A DNA stretch of 64,000 nucleotides from Chrysaora quinquecirrha (GCA_014526335.1 JACTAT010000051.1:2704411-2768410); one strand, 5' to 3'. Shown: positions 12,717 to 40,958, counted from the first letter of the stretch. Made by a program: numbers and translations. The notes: generated by a model from the letters alone, not told the origin.

Positions 12717-12977
12717 AGCTATGGCTAAACTAGGAGATATGTTGCGCGCGACTTTGATGTGCCCTCGGTGTCTCCCAGGTTAGCCACCTCGGAAAATTTG
12801 TAGCGCGCGACAAAATTTGTAGCAAGAGACAAGCAAATGTTTCTGGGAGGCAACAGAAGCATTTCTTGTCCCCGCGACATGCCAATGACTCAAGGAACAT
12901 GTTGGTTGCTTGTTTAGCCACCCTGGGAGACATACAGTATCGCGCACGCGACAAGTCTCCTAGTTTAGCCATAGCTT
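12717..12977. mobile_element. MITE-like element, copy 3 (best preserved ends)
   Basis: The ends are AAGCTATGGCTAAACTAGGA and TCCTAGTTTAGCCATAGCTT, a perfect inverted pair. The interior is the same GCGCGCGAC / TTTCTGGGAGGCAACAGAA body as at 2.73 and 11.25 kb. About 260 bp, no coding capacity. Confidence 0.8.
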
Positions 12978-13239
12978 AACTCGTTGTTATATGACTGTTT
13001 TGGATCCCATTAAAAAGTACTGCCGGTGTTGCTGTTGTTGTCTCGCGAGAGAGCAGTTTTTTAGATTGTGAAATAATTTCTTTGTGGCTTGTGCAAGATA
13101 GGTCCTGTGCAACTATCTGAATGCTTTCTGTACGTCTGAAAGGCTTTCGCTTGCTATTTCTGGGGTTCATCCTAGGGGCTCGTTTGTTTGTACAGGTGCT
13201 ATCATTTGACTAGTAACTAGATGCACATTTGTGTCATGA

Positions 13240-13376
13240 GTTGCAAGCCGTAGCAAGGGACATCTATTATGGTCTGGGGGCCGGATGCTTCCTCCCCTGG
13301 AGGCTGGCGGAAGATTCATAGAGAATAGCAACGGTACTGTTGGTCTGCATCGTAAGATACAGCGTGTCAGGCACAT
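13240..13376. mobile_element. SINE-like repeat, plus-oriented member of an inverted pair
   Basis: Shares GGTCTGGGGGCCGGAT, CCTCCCC, GAATAGC and GATACAGCG in mirrored order with 13876-13993. It appears to be the opposite-strand copy of the element there. Confidence 0.5.
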
Positions 13377-13875
13377 TGTAGATGAAGTTGGGCAGTCGCG
13401 TATACAAGGAAGGGGGCAAGAGGGGCCCCCAATAGTTGAAAAGTTGGTATTTTAGAAAATTGCATTATTGCAACAAAATAAGGGGGGTAAGAGACATTCT
13501 AACAATCGTTGGGCAATAAAAATTTTTCAATGTCAAAGAGAGTAGAGATATCTTCCCATCTCCGTCCCATCTGCTCGGTTCCAGGAAAATGTTCCCGCAC
13601 TTAACGCCACGTGTTTGTTCAACCCCACGCCCCTCCTGTTTCAATACGTCTCATATGTGAAGAGTTCTAAAGGATAAAGGTACGGACCTTTCTTGAGGAT
13701 GAGGATGATATTTATATTCTATTCAAATGCCTATCGTGAAAATTGCGTGGATAGTGTGGAGAGAAGGATTCAAGGATGCAAGTCTGCTTATGATAAATGA
13801 ATGCCAGATGAAATTTTGAGACAAAAACTGACCCGGGATAGAGCGATACTCCCCACTTGCATCCACAAAGTCACC

Positions 13876-14080
13876 AATGTGGCTGAGGCGCTGTATCGGC
13901 TTACGGTGGTTCCCATTACAGGAAATCGCTATTCCCGCTAATCCTCCTCCAGCCGAATGGGGAGGAACAAATATCCGGCCCCCAGACCATAAATGGATAG
14001 CTCCTAGCTCAGCTGGATTCGAACTCGCGACACCCGAATCAGGGAACCTATTACCTAGACAACCCGTCCATCGAGGCTCC
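13876..14080 (-). mobile_element. tRNA-derived SINE candidate
   Basis: On the minus strand it reads CGAGTTCGAATCCAGC, a good RNA polymerase III B box, near 14010-14025, preceded by a tRNA-like stretch. The remainder (GGTCTGGGGGCCGGAT, then a body running to about 13876) is repeated in reverse at 13.24-13.38 kb. It does not fold into a clean tRNA by eye, so I call a SINE rather than a tRNA gene. Confidence 0.5.
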
Positions 14081-14232
14081 GTTTCAGTAGCATGAACATT
14101 GACTCATCTATCTCACAAATTAACCTCTTGGTACCCCTATGCCTAAGTCAAATCTGGTACCCTGTGTCGAATTTGTAAGTGTTTTAGTCGCCCACGTTCT
14201 AGTGGTGGCTGCTCAGCTCAGAGAAAATTGTA

Positions 14233-17200
14233 ATGGAGGACAGTTATACTGCAGCTTCTTCTTGCTTCCTCTTTCCTTCAGTTGTCAGCCAGAATGTCGT
14301 TGAAAAAGAAGGTATATTATTCATGTATAAGGAGGTTTTCAAACAGAATGAAAAGGTGGCCTGGAAGTGCAAACTTTCCTGTTTAAAGCCTGCCTTAGAT
14401 TACGGCCTGTTGTTGGCCTAACTCATTATTTTGAGAAATTAAGTTTTTGCAGTGCCGGTGGGAATTTCACATCGTTACTGGGAGTTTTTTGATGGGGTTT
14501 TAGGTGTTAAGGGTTTTCAAGGTCAATACAAGATTTAAATTAAGGTACAGTTTTACCCTAAGCCACAAGGTTATGTATTTAATAAGGCTGTAGAGATGAG
14601 ATTGCCTCTTTGCAATTTTTTTAACGCAGGTCGGCGTTTGAGACAGCTAAACAGCTGTTTGGGACATGCAGCTTGTGCCTCCAGACTTTGGGCATACCCT
14701 GGGTAATCATTTGTCAACCCCAGTCTGGAAAACATGCAAGTTTTGGCCTACGTGTAATTGCTGGCAGATTGTGAAAGCAATAGATTAATTAACATAACAA
14801 TAAGTCAAATAACAGGAGAGGTGCGAGCATAGTTGCAAGTGTGAGCATATTTTCCAACCGTGGTCAACCTTGGAGGATATCATTTTAACACACCCCCTCT
14901 CTTGTCAAGAGTCTAAATGGCTAAATGAACACAATCTTATTTGAAATACTAAAAAGTTATCTTGTATCATTGAAGCTAATTTTGTTTTTCATTCCCAGGT
15001 GATTCTGGTGCAGGAGTATCACTTACAGGATTTAGCAGTTTTAAGGTTAATACTGAAGTAAACAATGGTAATGAAGAAGAAGATAGAAAAGAGAAGTTGA
15101 TACAATATGCAGACTCTGAAACTGAAATACCAGAAATTTTTGAGAGTCAAAATTTGAAAAGAGGCAGATATAGCTCAAGTGAATCATGTGTCTCAGAAAG
15201 GAAAAGAGAGCATAAAAGAAGAAGAAAAAGAAGAAAAAGAAATCTAAAAATAAAAGAAAACATTTTGATGATGAGTCCAAACCTGATACAATATGGCTTG
15301 CAGAAGCAGTGATGAAAACTGATGATATTTTTCGGATTGACAGAAGATGTGATAAGGAAAATTTGAAATATGATTCACTGTATAGACTTGATATCGCTGC
15401 TTATAGCCGTGGAGCAGATATAACATGTGTAGGTCTCACAAAGACACAGGACATTAAATGGACTGATCAGAGAAGTTTAAAGAGAAAACGAAAAAGTAAG
15501 AAACTCAAGATGAGGTATTTTGATTCTAAGCAATCTATTTCAAAAGTTGACAGTGATGTTGATGATGATGTTCATGATCAATTTTCTAATGTTCCATCAA
15601 AGGATGATTTTGTTTCATTGAGGAAAGTGGCAGCTCCTAGTAAAAATGATGCAGAAAAAACAACATTGGAAAATCAAAATCATTAGAGAATAGTAATTTA
15701 AATGACATTGAGTTCAGTAAAAAAACAGAGCATTTTAATGAAAGACTGAGAGAAAACCCACACGATATAGACACTTGGTTACAGTTTGTAAAAATACAAG
15801 ATAATGCATTCCTTGACACCACTAATGATACAATTTCATCAACGTTCAGCTCATTCCAAACATCTTCAAAAGGAGAAAAGGCAATAACAGAGAAGAAACT
15901 AGACATATTAGACAAGGCAATTACCAAGAACCCATCTTCAGTCAAACTGATTATTGAATACATGCGATATTTGAGAAAAATATCAGATTCTGGGGAGGTG
16001 CACAAAAAATGGAATGACTTTTTGTTTCGCTATCCAAACAAAGGCTTATTATGGCAGGAATATTTGATGTTTGTTCAATCAGATTTATCAAAGTTTTCAA
16101 TGCAGAATACAGTATCTAGTTATTGGAAATGCATCAAAACTTTATCAGGCATTCAAGACGGGTCTGTCAAATCACATCTAGCAGATGCTGATTGCTCAGA
16201 GAATTTGCTGAAAATATTTCTGCAATGCTGTTTTTTCTTACTGCAGTCAGGTAGGAAGCATCAAAAGGCAATTTTTTCCTGGTAATCAACATTTGTTGCC
16301 AACATTTATTTATTGAATACAACAACGTAAAATATTCTATTAAAAACATGGTTTGGACCATAAATTCAAGTTTCAAAATGCACGATATACGGCATAGTCA
16401 GCTTTTAACATATTATTGGGCATTAGACACAATGTAAATTATTCCGTTATTCAATAGATTAAAAAGAAATACCCGATTTTTATGACAAACTTTTCAATAA
16501 CGTATCAAAAACTACAGTCCCTTCAAATACGACATTGCTCATTTTGGCCCAGGACCGTTTATTGGTTGTGATGATCAATGGAAGGGGCACAGCTTATACA
16601 TTTTTTATAGCGCCAAAGGCAATTTCAACTTACGGGCACTCGCTGTTTACTGTTCTCTAGGGATCAGCAAAAGGCTAACGTGAAGTGACTTCATTTTCGC
16701 TACAAACAAATTGGTCGCGCTTTTGTTAGCAAGCTCATCACAATTTGACTTCAATTCTAGATGGGGGAACCTGGGGAACCTCCCCTCTTGCTGTCCCATC
16801 TCTCCCACACCAACCTAGAACAAAACATCAGCATACAGTCATCTTAAACCTTGCTATGATGCTTTCTAATGTTATACATACACTTCCTTTTAGATCAAGT
16901 CGAAAAAGCAATTGCAACAATGCAAGCAATGATTGAGTTCAACTGTTTTGTTCCAAATAACATCAAGTCAACTCCGATATCTGTTCAAAAGGAGTTTTTC
17001 GAAGCTTTCTGGGACAGTGAAGCACCAAGGTAAGGTAACATTGTGATGTGTTGCGTATTTCACTACAGTATTGCGATGCGAAGAAAAACGGAGACAAAAA
17101 CGTAATTTCCGTCTTTCTTTACAATACTGAAATTTGTTCAACTCAAAGACCTACTATGACAGTGAGCAACAGAAAGAAATGGCGAATGTGACTTTCGATC

Positions 17201-20200
17201 AAAACATTCGAATTTAGAATACAAGTTTCAATCTAAAATTGGCCGCATTTGAACTTTGTAAGGATATGAGTCTCAGTGTAGTCTGCGGTGCGACCTCTAC
17301 GGAGGAGGAAAGGAAAGGAAAATATCGATATTTTCCTTTCCTTTCCTCCTCCGTAGAGGTCGCACCGCAGACTAGTCTCAGTGTAGTGAGTTGCTGTGGT
17401 TGTTGGTTTGGACTTTATGAGCGGAACATGAGACTCGTGTAATAAGTCTACCAGAGAAATACAGTACGGTATTTGATATAACGAAACAAAACCTTCCCGG
17501 TTGGAGAAGAATTTGATTTTCATCTTGTATTCCCCTTTTACGTAGCGAAATCCAAACCAAATTCCAAAAGGAAAAGAAATATTCTTTTTCCGTGGAAATT
17601 TATTCAGATAATCATCTGTTGCTAATCTGTTAAGTAAGTTATATAAGAGTAGTCTTTGAGCAGTACAAAATTTCGAAATTGCGAAATTGCGAAATTGCCA
17701 TCTTTAGGCATCATTGAAAGCTTTCTGCCTCTGACACCCTTCAGAGTATAGACGTCAGAAACAGACTGAAACAATTGACTAAGGCAGAGTTAACCCAAAT
17801 GTGGATCGAAATACACCAATCAGAAAGTGAAGCTGAATTGGCATTGTGCTTTCAACACCAATCAGCTTGCGGGATGCATATATTTTATGAGAGTATAAAT
17901 GAAAGACTAATCAAGTTTTCATTAAAATAACAGATTTGGAGACGATGGAGCTCAAGGCTGGAACGAATGGATGTCTGGAAAGGATACCAATGCCCAGAGA
18001 CCACCACCACCAGAGTTAGATCTCGTGCCCTTGTCGCTTGGATTGACAGAAGAGAAAACAGCAACAGAAGACGTAATTGACAAGGATCTACCTAAACACA
18101 AACTATGGCTAAACATTGAAAGACAACGAGAAACACGTCACTGGAAACCATGGAAACAAAACGAGAATCCGGGCGAAGAATGCGACGATCCGGACCGGAC
18201 TGTTTTATCTGATGACGTCATTCCATATTTGTTCAAGAATCGATGGTGAGGCTCAAATTCAGCAGTTGTTGTTGTTGTTTTTGGTTATTCTCGGTGTCCC
18301 GATAAAAGCAGGGTTATTCAGTGAATATATAAGAGGAAAATTGCTTTCTGTTGGGCTTGTGAGCTACCAGTATAGGCTTTTTGAGAACTATGATGCAATT
18401 GAAATGATTGCTTATGACAAACTGGATGAATTTCAACCAGCGAGAAGCCTTGATATCAAATTATTGAGCAGCAGAATTAATTTCGTTCATAGTTTACTTG
18501 CACAGTCACTTCGACTTGCTTCAAGATATTCTGATCAGTTCTTCAATGTCATCAGCCAATGCTGGCTTATATTTGAAGTCGTTTTATTCAAAGAACTCTC
18601 TTCTCAAATGGATAACCATCAGCTGAAAAGAACTAAGAAATCACTGAAGAAATTCGCGAAATCTTTGCTCAAGTTGCCGGCCAATAGAAGCAGCTTTGAA
18701 TTATGGGAAATATATGCTAATTTTGAGTTCGACTGTGGAAATCATGAAGAGGCCATCCGTGTTTATGACATGATTGTATCAATGTGTATTCAACAAGCTG
18801 AAAATGGATGTGATTTGAGTCAGTTTTCACATTTATTCAGGTAGATTTTTTACCTTCTTATTTCAAATTCTTTCAGTTATGAGTTATATAATTCCTCAAG
18901 ATAGTAAAAAAGCAGACACATTTATCATCATACGTAAAGTTTTTTATCGTGACAATCCTCAAAGTGTAACCCTCAGAAACAGAGCAAAACAACTGACTAA
19001 TACTGCTTTCACACTAACACTTCAAAACCAGCTTTATTTTAACCGGATTTAATTTTCACCAATCAGATCAATTCGCTTTGTTCAAATGACCAATCTGAAC
19101 GCAACATTTTTAAAACTGCTTTAATTTAGACCGATTTAACTTGCTTTGTGAAAGCCGTATAAGGCGAAATTGCAAGACCACTATTTTTGCTGAATGTATA
19201 TGGGGAAAATTTTTATTGAAAAATCAGAGATTACTTTGAGACCCCTCATTGTCCCTAGAGCTCAGGAACCTTTGGGAATTACCCTAAACTCGTTATTGTT
19301 CCGTTATCCCATTGTATACACATTTCATGGTATCATTAGTAAACGTTTCTACGAAATCAAGTGTCTAATTGGTATATGTTTTCTCTTCCAGGAATTATGC
19401 AACATTCATGATGCTAGCGATGCAGAAAAATCAGTCATTCAGATCTTCACTTGAAAACAAAATAGTCAATCTTCTACTTCTGCTGTCCAAAGACATTCCT
19501 ACGCCATCAGCTGCCATTTCTAATGAGAAAATCAACCAGTTAAGATTAAGAAAGGCTAAATCAGCATTTAGAGAAATCTACGCAATGTCATTGGATAAAC
19601 TACTAGCCAATCAAAACGCAGAAGATGCAAAACAAGAAGTTACATGTGATGGTCTTTTTGAGCTGATTCTCTGTTATATCATATTTGAGTTCTTCACAAG
19701 TGGTATGGCTTTCGCGCTTGATAAAATTGACCAGCTCAAGATGGACATGAATATGACTGGATTCCAGACAGAGAAACTCGCGAATTTAAGAATTTTCCTT
19801 TGCAAGCATAATTTTACAGTGACCAAATCACGGCTGTCGGATTTACACGAAGCTGTATGGGACTCAGTCACTCGCTTTCCTGAGGAGCAAATGTTTTATT
19901 CTCAACTAATGGAAATGGAAGGGAAATCTTTTTTCAATTCGTTGAAAATTAGAAGATTCTCTCACCAGACTTTGCAAAATGCAAGCTCGATTTCTCCGTG
20001 GTTGTTCGCCATTTTATATGACCAAATGAAACATGAAGCGATGCAGAAGGCTTTCAGAATAAATGATCTTGGCGTATGTGATCTAGTGGCTGATAATAGA
20101 AACGAAGTAAGTGTTTTCTTAGTAAGTGTTTTAGTTTTACCCGAACTAGATACCATAGGCTTTGTGTATTTTAGTGTGTTTTCCAAGAAGATATACCTAT

Positions 20201-23200
20201 CGTACATAAACCTTATTACTAGTTGAAAAATATTGTTATTAGAATACGCTTCTTTGATTTCTTCCAGCAAGACATGATAACAGTTCTCCCGTCATCTGGC
20301 ATTATGAACAGACTACGGAGCCTCTTTCAGAGAGTCGTTGATACTCGAGTTGGTCGCAATTGTGTTGCATTGTGGAGGAGCTACATTCATTTTGAGGTAA
20401 TTATGATGTTTGTTTACACTTACAGTAGCTGACTTGACTTTATTTTCAGGTTGTCTTTACTTCACACCAAGTCGCCTGATCCTGTCTGGTCTTAACTTGA
20501 CTTAACTTGGCTTGACTTGACATGACGTGACTTGACATGATGTTACGTGGCTTGGCTTGGCTTGGCTTGGCTTGGCTTGGCTTGGCTTGGCTTGGGCTTG
20601 GCTTAGCTTAGCTTGGCTTGGCTTAGCTTGGCTTGGCTTGGATTTGCTTGGCTTGGCTTGGATTTGCTTGGATTGGGGCTTGACTTAGCTTGGCTTGGCT
20701 TTCTTGGCTTGACGTGACGTGACGTGACGTGACGTGACGTGACGTGACGTGACGTGACGTGACGTGACTTGACTTGACTTGACTTTTCTTCCATTACTTG
20801 TCTTTTCTTTATCTGAGCAGCCTGAGTAGATTGGGGCTTCAGTTGTTTATTGTATTTATTCTACATAATCACTGAAAATATTTAGATCTTCTCTTGTTAT
20901 TTTAATTAACATTCGCACAGTGCCACGTCGACCCAGCTCGAATTTAAAATAAATAGTTATAGTAGCAAAAACCTTTGAAAATCTTCTCTTGTTATTTACA
21001 AGTTTTACGTCAGTGCCATATATTTTAATAAAGAGTCTCTGTTTTCAACCTTCAAGCATGATAAACAACTTTTGTGCACGAACTGTGCATTAATTCACCC
21101 TAATCCTATTCTTTAGAGTAGATTTCAAATGCGGTTGCCTCTGGCGTTTGAATATTATGAAGTATCTTTTGACTGTCTTCGATTGTTTTGCAGGTCAACT
21201 GTGGAAATCTGAAACGAGCTAAGAACATATTTTATCAAGCGTTGCAAAATTGCCCCTGGTCAAAAGTAAGTTACCGATTTGCTTTTTATGTCTATTAATT
21301 GTCTTAAACTTGCTTCCTGTGAAACACTGAAAGGTAATTCACTCATGTAGTACATATGTAGTACAGCTCCCTTTTCAAATGCAACACCAACACCATTACC
21401 GTCATCATCGTCATCCTCAGCATCACCATCGATACCATCATCATAATCATCCTCTTCAAAACCGTCATCATCTTCCCAATCATCATCAACACCGTCATCA
21501 TCATCCTAATCATCATCAACAACAACCGTCACCATGATCCTAATCATCGTCACAATAATAATAATCATCATCATCAGCATCCTCAACGTCATCAGCATCG
21601 TCATCATTATCATCGTCATCATCATCAGCAGCAGCACCGTCACCATCATCAACATAATCACCATCATGAGCATCATTTGCATCGTCAGAATCATCATGAT
21701 CTTGATTATGATCATGATCATCACTATCTATCGTCTTTATCGTTGTCATCGTCTAGCCTAGATGCAGGTCGCTCTTTGGAAGTCTCATTCATATTCGAAC
21801 GAAATCCATTTTCTTCTTGAAATCCCTGAAAATATTTTTTCTTTTGAAATCTTGCACTTTTGGAAGAGTGAATTTCCTCTCGGGGTTACACCATTTTTGT
21901 ATAGCCTTTTCGATACGATCTGGCATTGTGAGATTTGCATTTTAGCGTGGATTAGGACTAGCTTATACTTGTAAATAGGGCACCCCACATTTCCTGGCCT
22001 TTTTAATTCAAACTTTGAAAACTGTGCGAGTGGTAAACGTGACAATTGCTATCATAACAGTTACAGTAGGCTTTACATTAACGTATTAAGGTAATAATTG
22101 CATCATTATAGTTTTAAACTACGTTTTGTTTTATCAATTCATTAGTTTATTACCTAAGTATTCCAACGCATTATCGTCGTTGACATAAATTTCATAAAAG
22201 TACAAATATTTCGCTTATAGCACAGGTAACCGTTTATATTTCCTCTTACCTTTCATTTCTTACACAAACTTGCAGCTGCATAACTGTTTGTAGTTTGCAA
22301 TTATCTACAGGGTGGCCCAAAAAAAAGGGACCCCCATAGGTAAATAATTTCTGAATAAGTTTTCTCAAGGAGGAATTTTATCAAATTTATACCAGGTAAT
22401 ATTCAAGTCAAGTGCGCTATCGTGTAGAAAAATGGTGGTGATAAGAGCTTCCATCTCGGCGCAATGGGACATTAAATTCATGATGTCCAAAAACCAGCTG
22501 TTTAGATCCATTATGCGTACTGTACTGCAATCGTGCGTGAAGGAAAATCATTATCCCAGAGTAAAATTGTCTCGACCATTAATGTATGGTCAGTCATATT
22601 AGAGAAGTGTATTGAGCAGGATTGAGGACATTTTGAATATCATTTGACTGAAAGAATGAGTTATTGATTTTTCTGTTTTGTTGCGTAAGGATTACGTAAG
22701 GGTATAAAGTTGCATATTTTGTTACAGTACGTTTTTGGATTGCAAAGTTTTAAAGTCAATTTATTCCGAGATACTAACCCATATCATCATGATATTTACA
22801 TGATATATCTCACTTGAGTTGAATATTATGTAGTATTTATTTTATGAAATTCTAACTTAAGAATAAATTATTTATGAATTATTTAGTTAGGGGGTCCCTT
22901 TTCTTGGGCAACCCTGTATAATTATCTGCTGGGCACAACTTCATAATAACTGTGATTTTGAGAAGACTTTTCGGAGTTATTTACTGACGTAACTCAAAAC
23001 CTTTTAGTTCTAAATGTGAAGCGGGGCTTAGGGTTCCTGGAGTTTTGGCTCAGCTCTAGATGTAAGCTCCGAATCGTAGTTATCGCTGTAAAGTTGAATT
23101 CTTGGACGATCAAACTACAAACCAGTTTTAACGATCTCTGTTTGACGTTAGCCTCTGTTTGATGAGCGTTTGACGAGTTCGGTAAAAAGGAATTTGGGTA

Positions 23201-24070
23201 CACTCTTTTTTTTAATAAGCAACTGTTCAATAAGTAACTAGGGCTGAGATTTTGTTGAAATTTTTGGTTGAGATAGCTTTTTTTATACAATACTGTACAT
23301 CATTACAAACTTGTCAATTACATTGAACAGCAAGAAAAGAGCCAAAAAAGAGTGTATGGGGGTACCAGTCATTCTGTGAGGGCAGAAAGACTAGATACGT
23401 TAAGCAACTTTGAGGGCTGGCCCAAAAGTCCAGTTGCTACAGAAGGACGGACTGCAGAATCACCATGGGGAATTTCTGTACAGTAGTGCAAAGCATGATG
23501 AAGGATAGTGTGGAAACTGCAGAAAGTAACGTGGAGTGCCATCTAGTAGTTTGGAAGGCAATTGTTTAGTTATGTAGACGTTGCAGAGCAGTTTTCAGAC
23601 TCTCGTGTTGAATTTTGGAAGGTGCACAGTGACATAGTGGAGGGCCATTTTTAGATCAAAGATTTGTCTTATTCGTGACGCTACTAGAACATTTGTACAA
23701 GGCATTACATATTGCAAAGTAATAATTATAAAATTTATAAATATAGTTGTGGATCGAAGTCAGCAAGGCAAACATATCTGCGTTTTGCAGGGAGATTTTT
23801 GGACCTAAAGACTTTCATCACCTACCCTACGTAGATTGTAAAACTTTATTTAATATTAAAGTTCTATTAAATTAATACTAGTATTATCATTTGTGATTTT
23901 ACTATCTTAGATTTTTGTCTATTAACAGTTTATCATCTTTTTAGATCATATATTTGGACGCCATTGAATTGTTTCCAGAAGATTTTGAAGATATCATTGA
24001 TATGATGGAAGAAAAAGAAATCAGAATCCGATGTCCTGTTGAAGAAGTAGATATTTTATTAGAAAATTAA
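14233..24070 (+). CDS. NRDE2: NRDE2, nuclear exosome/MTR4-associated protein, with three one-base frame breaks
   Basis: Eight exons: 14233-14311, 14999-16250, 16894-17029, 17934-18840, 19392-20106, 20268-20396, 21194-21265 and 23945-24070. Corrected length is 1138 aa, close to vertebrate NRDE2. Recognisable parts: N-terminal FLFPS; the Lys/Arg-rich stretch; the MTR4-interaction region (TIWLAEAVMKTDD, YDSLYRLDIAAY); the HAT/TPR-like helical repeats (RENPHDIDTW, ALQNCPW, LWRSYIHFE); and a C-terminus with YLDAIELFPED and EKEIRIRCPVEEVDILLEN. The known role is nuclear: it binds the MTR4 helicase and restrains exosome recruitment, and in nematodes it acts in nuclear RNAi. Three frame breaks: one base missing in an A/G-rich run at 15212-15242, one missing in the A6 at 15655-15660, and one extra A near 18234-18240. 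With these fixed the exons total 3417 nt, exactly 1139 codons. All splice sites are conserved and there are no other stops, favouring consensus error over pseudogene. Confidence 0.93.
17269..17387. repeat. Perfect 92-bp palindrome flanked by a 14-bp direct repeat
   Basis: Positions 17281-17372 form a perfect inverted repeat with 46-bp arms and centre ATATCGATAT; arms include TGCGGTGCGACCTCTACGG and GGAAAGGAAAGGAAAA. The direct repeat AGTCTCAGTGTAGT lies at 17269-17282 and 17374-17387. It sits in NRDE2 intron 3. Confidence 0.95.
19005..19155. mobile_element. Short inverted-end repeat (GCTTTCACA...TGTGAAAGC), copy 1
   Basis: In NRDE2 intron 4. Ends GCTTTCACA and TGTGAAAGC are inverted. The interior (AACCAGCTTTATTTTAACC, CACCAATCAGAT, GCAACATTTTTAAA) recurs in the PKC intron at about 34955-35087. 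Likely a small MITE. Confidence 0.6.
20480..20785. repeat. (CTTGG)n and (GACGT)n simple repeats
   Basis: CTTGG/CTTGA pentamers to about 20710, then about eleven GACGT pentamers (20711-20767), then CTTGA. Located in NRDE2 intron 6. Confidence 0.95.
21380..21745. repeat. (ATC)n-type microsatellite
   Basis: Imperfect CATCAT/CGTCATC triplets in NRDE2 intron 7, similar in make-up to the block at 4.4-4.9 kb. Confidence 0.93.
22308..22916. mobile_element. 609-bp TA-flanked inverted-repeat element, copy A
   Basis: Starts CAGGGTGGCCCAAAAAAAAG and ends CTTTTCTTGGGCAACCCTG, an imperfect terminal inverted repeat, with TA on both sides. This matches the Tc1/mariner style of non-autonomous element. The interior (AAGAGCTTCCATCTCGG, TTAATGTATGGTCAGTCATA) is found reversed in copy B. 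No intact transposase is visible. It lies in NRDE2 intron 7. Confidence 0.85.
22917..23944. other. Rest of NRDE2 intron 7
   Basis: About 1 kb of AT-rich intron between the 609-bp element and the last NRDE2 exon. No exon, RNA gene or clear repeat seen. Confidence 0.5.
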
Positions 24071-25462
24071 ATTGTAAAGGAACTATCTGTGTATTTGATA
24101 ATATTTAAGTTGTTGCTAATGTATGTAATTGAGGAGCTGTTTATAGTAGAAAGTGGTAGTGACGACGCTAGCCACCAAATCGTTTGGTGGACATGCAAGC
24201 GAAGCGAGCAAAAACAGAGGGTCTGGAAGGGCAAGGCAATTTTTCAGGATCCCGTCCTCCAGAGTGTCAGGAAAACACTGTTAATAACTAGTAGGAACAT
24301 GTGTGCCCCCTATGAATTCTCATCACTCACGATTGGTGCCTCCCGAAAGTATCTCTGCAAATTTAGACAAACTAGAAAATCGACAATCGACCCTTGAGAA
24401 ACGTAGGGAGGATATGCCTCCAGTCCACCCCATGGTACCGCCTCTGTAAAGAAGATACTTTGGAAGGGGATTTACTCCGCTGCTCCTACCCCTGCTCCTC
24501 CATAGAACATTTGCACCCTGCAAAGCCATCGGAAAGTTGCGGTCGCATGGTCATTGACCGGAGGAAGGTCAGTTAGAGCAAAAGAAAATCTTATGCCACA
24601 CCCAAAAAACGCCTAATTTTCTTTGTTAAGTGAGGAAGATGTCCAGCTAGGGGTATATCTGTCTGGAGGAAGATCCAGCACTTTGCTGGACTCTGGCATC
24701 CTGCTTTATATAAGACTTCAACCTCCACCCACAGTCCTCAAAGTTTATTGTGTTCGCTGTTACCTGCACTGTTCCATAATTTTTTCATAGCCTTGCTCAC
24801 TTTTTTCAGACCCGTTTCACCCTAACTTGCTCCCTAAATCCCCTTCAGTCTCCAGCCGTCAAAACTTTTGTAGCAAGTCAAGGGCAAGTCAACAACGATA
24901 GTTTTTTCAATACTGTACATATTGAAACAGCCGAGTTTTAAAAGCTATGTCATTGGAAGTTTGGTTACTTTTAAAAAACTCATATATTATTATTCGTATG
25001 CATTGTAAGTAGATGAAATTGAAAATTATATTCTGGAAATTTCTGATGATGAAAAAAAGCGGTAATCAGTTGTCTTGTTGTTGTTGTTCTCTGCAACTTA
25101 TTTGCCTGAAATAAGCCTATTTTCCGCTGCGTTTTTCGCCAATACGCAAACTGTAGTTTGCTTTCGCTATGTAAATACTTAAGAAGGCTTAATGTTGACA
25201 AATAACGCAAAGAAAACAGTTTTTGCGCTCGCCAAAAATCATAATCCTTTGAGAAGCCTCATAAATTTTGCATATGCAAATTAAAGTGGCTTATTGAAGA
25301 GGTCTGGTGACTAGTTAAGGTTTACCATTTCCCGTTTCGAGAAGGGATGTTGTGAGCTGCAGTTCAAATGCTTCTGTAATTTTTTCTGAAATGCTTTGAT
25401 TGAATAAACTAGCACATTAAAAATAAATTATCAAATAAAAGCTGATTATATGGTGCTTCAAA
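24071..25462. other. NRDE2-PKC intergenic spacer
   Basis: Holds the NRDE2 3' flank and presumably the PKC promoter and 5' UTR. No TATA box, CpG cluster or coding exon stands out. A non-coding leader exon could be here but cannot be shown. Confidence 0.5.

Positions 25463-40958
<15,496 letters not shown>

Larger units (their letters stand above)
11099..14232. other. Divergent spacer between synaptotagmin-like gene and NRDE2
   Basis: About 3.1 kb between the 5' sides of two divergently read genes. Any missing 5' exon(s) of the synaptotagmin-like gene should lie here, but I found none. Identified contents are two MITE-like copies (11.25 and 12.72 kb), another inverted-end element (12.06 kb) and a facing pair of tRNA-like SINE candidates (13.24 and 13.88 kb). 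The remainder (for example 11.53-12.05 and 13.38-13.87 kb) shows nothing I can name. Confidence 0.5.

Noticed and set aside
13980..14075. Functional tRNA gene
   Set aside because: B box is good, but the acceptor stem and cloverleaf are not convincing and the sequence continues into a repeat found elsewhere.
17938..18249. NRDE2 exon ending at 18238 (GATG|GTGAGG donor) instead of a frame break
   Set aside because: The sequence right after it (EAQIQQLLLLFLVILGVP in the next frame) continues NRDE2 homology without a gap, so it is exon, not intron.
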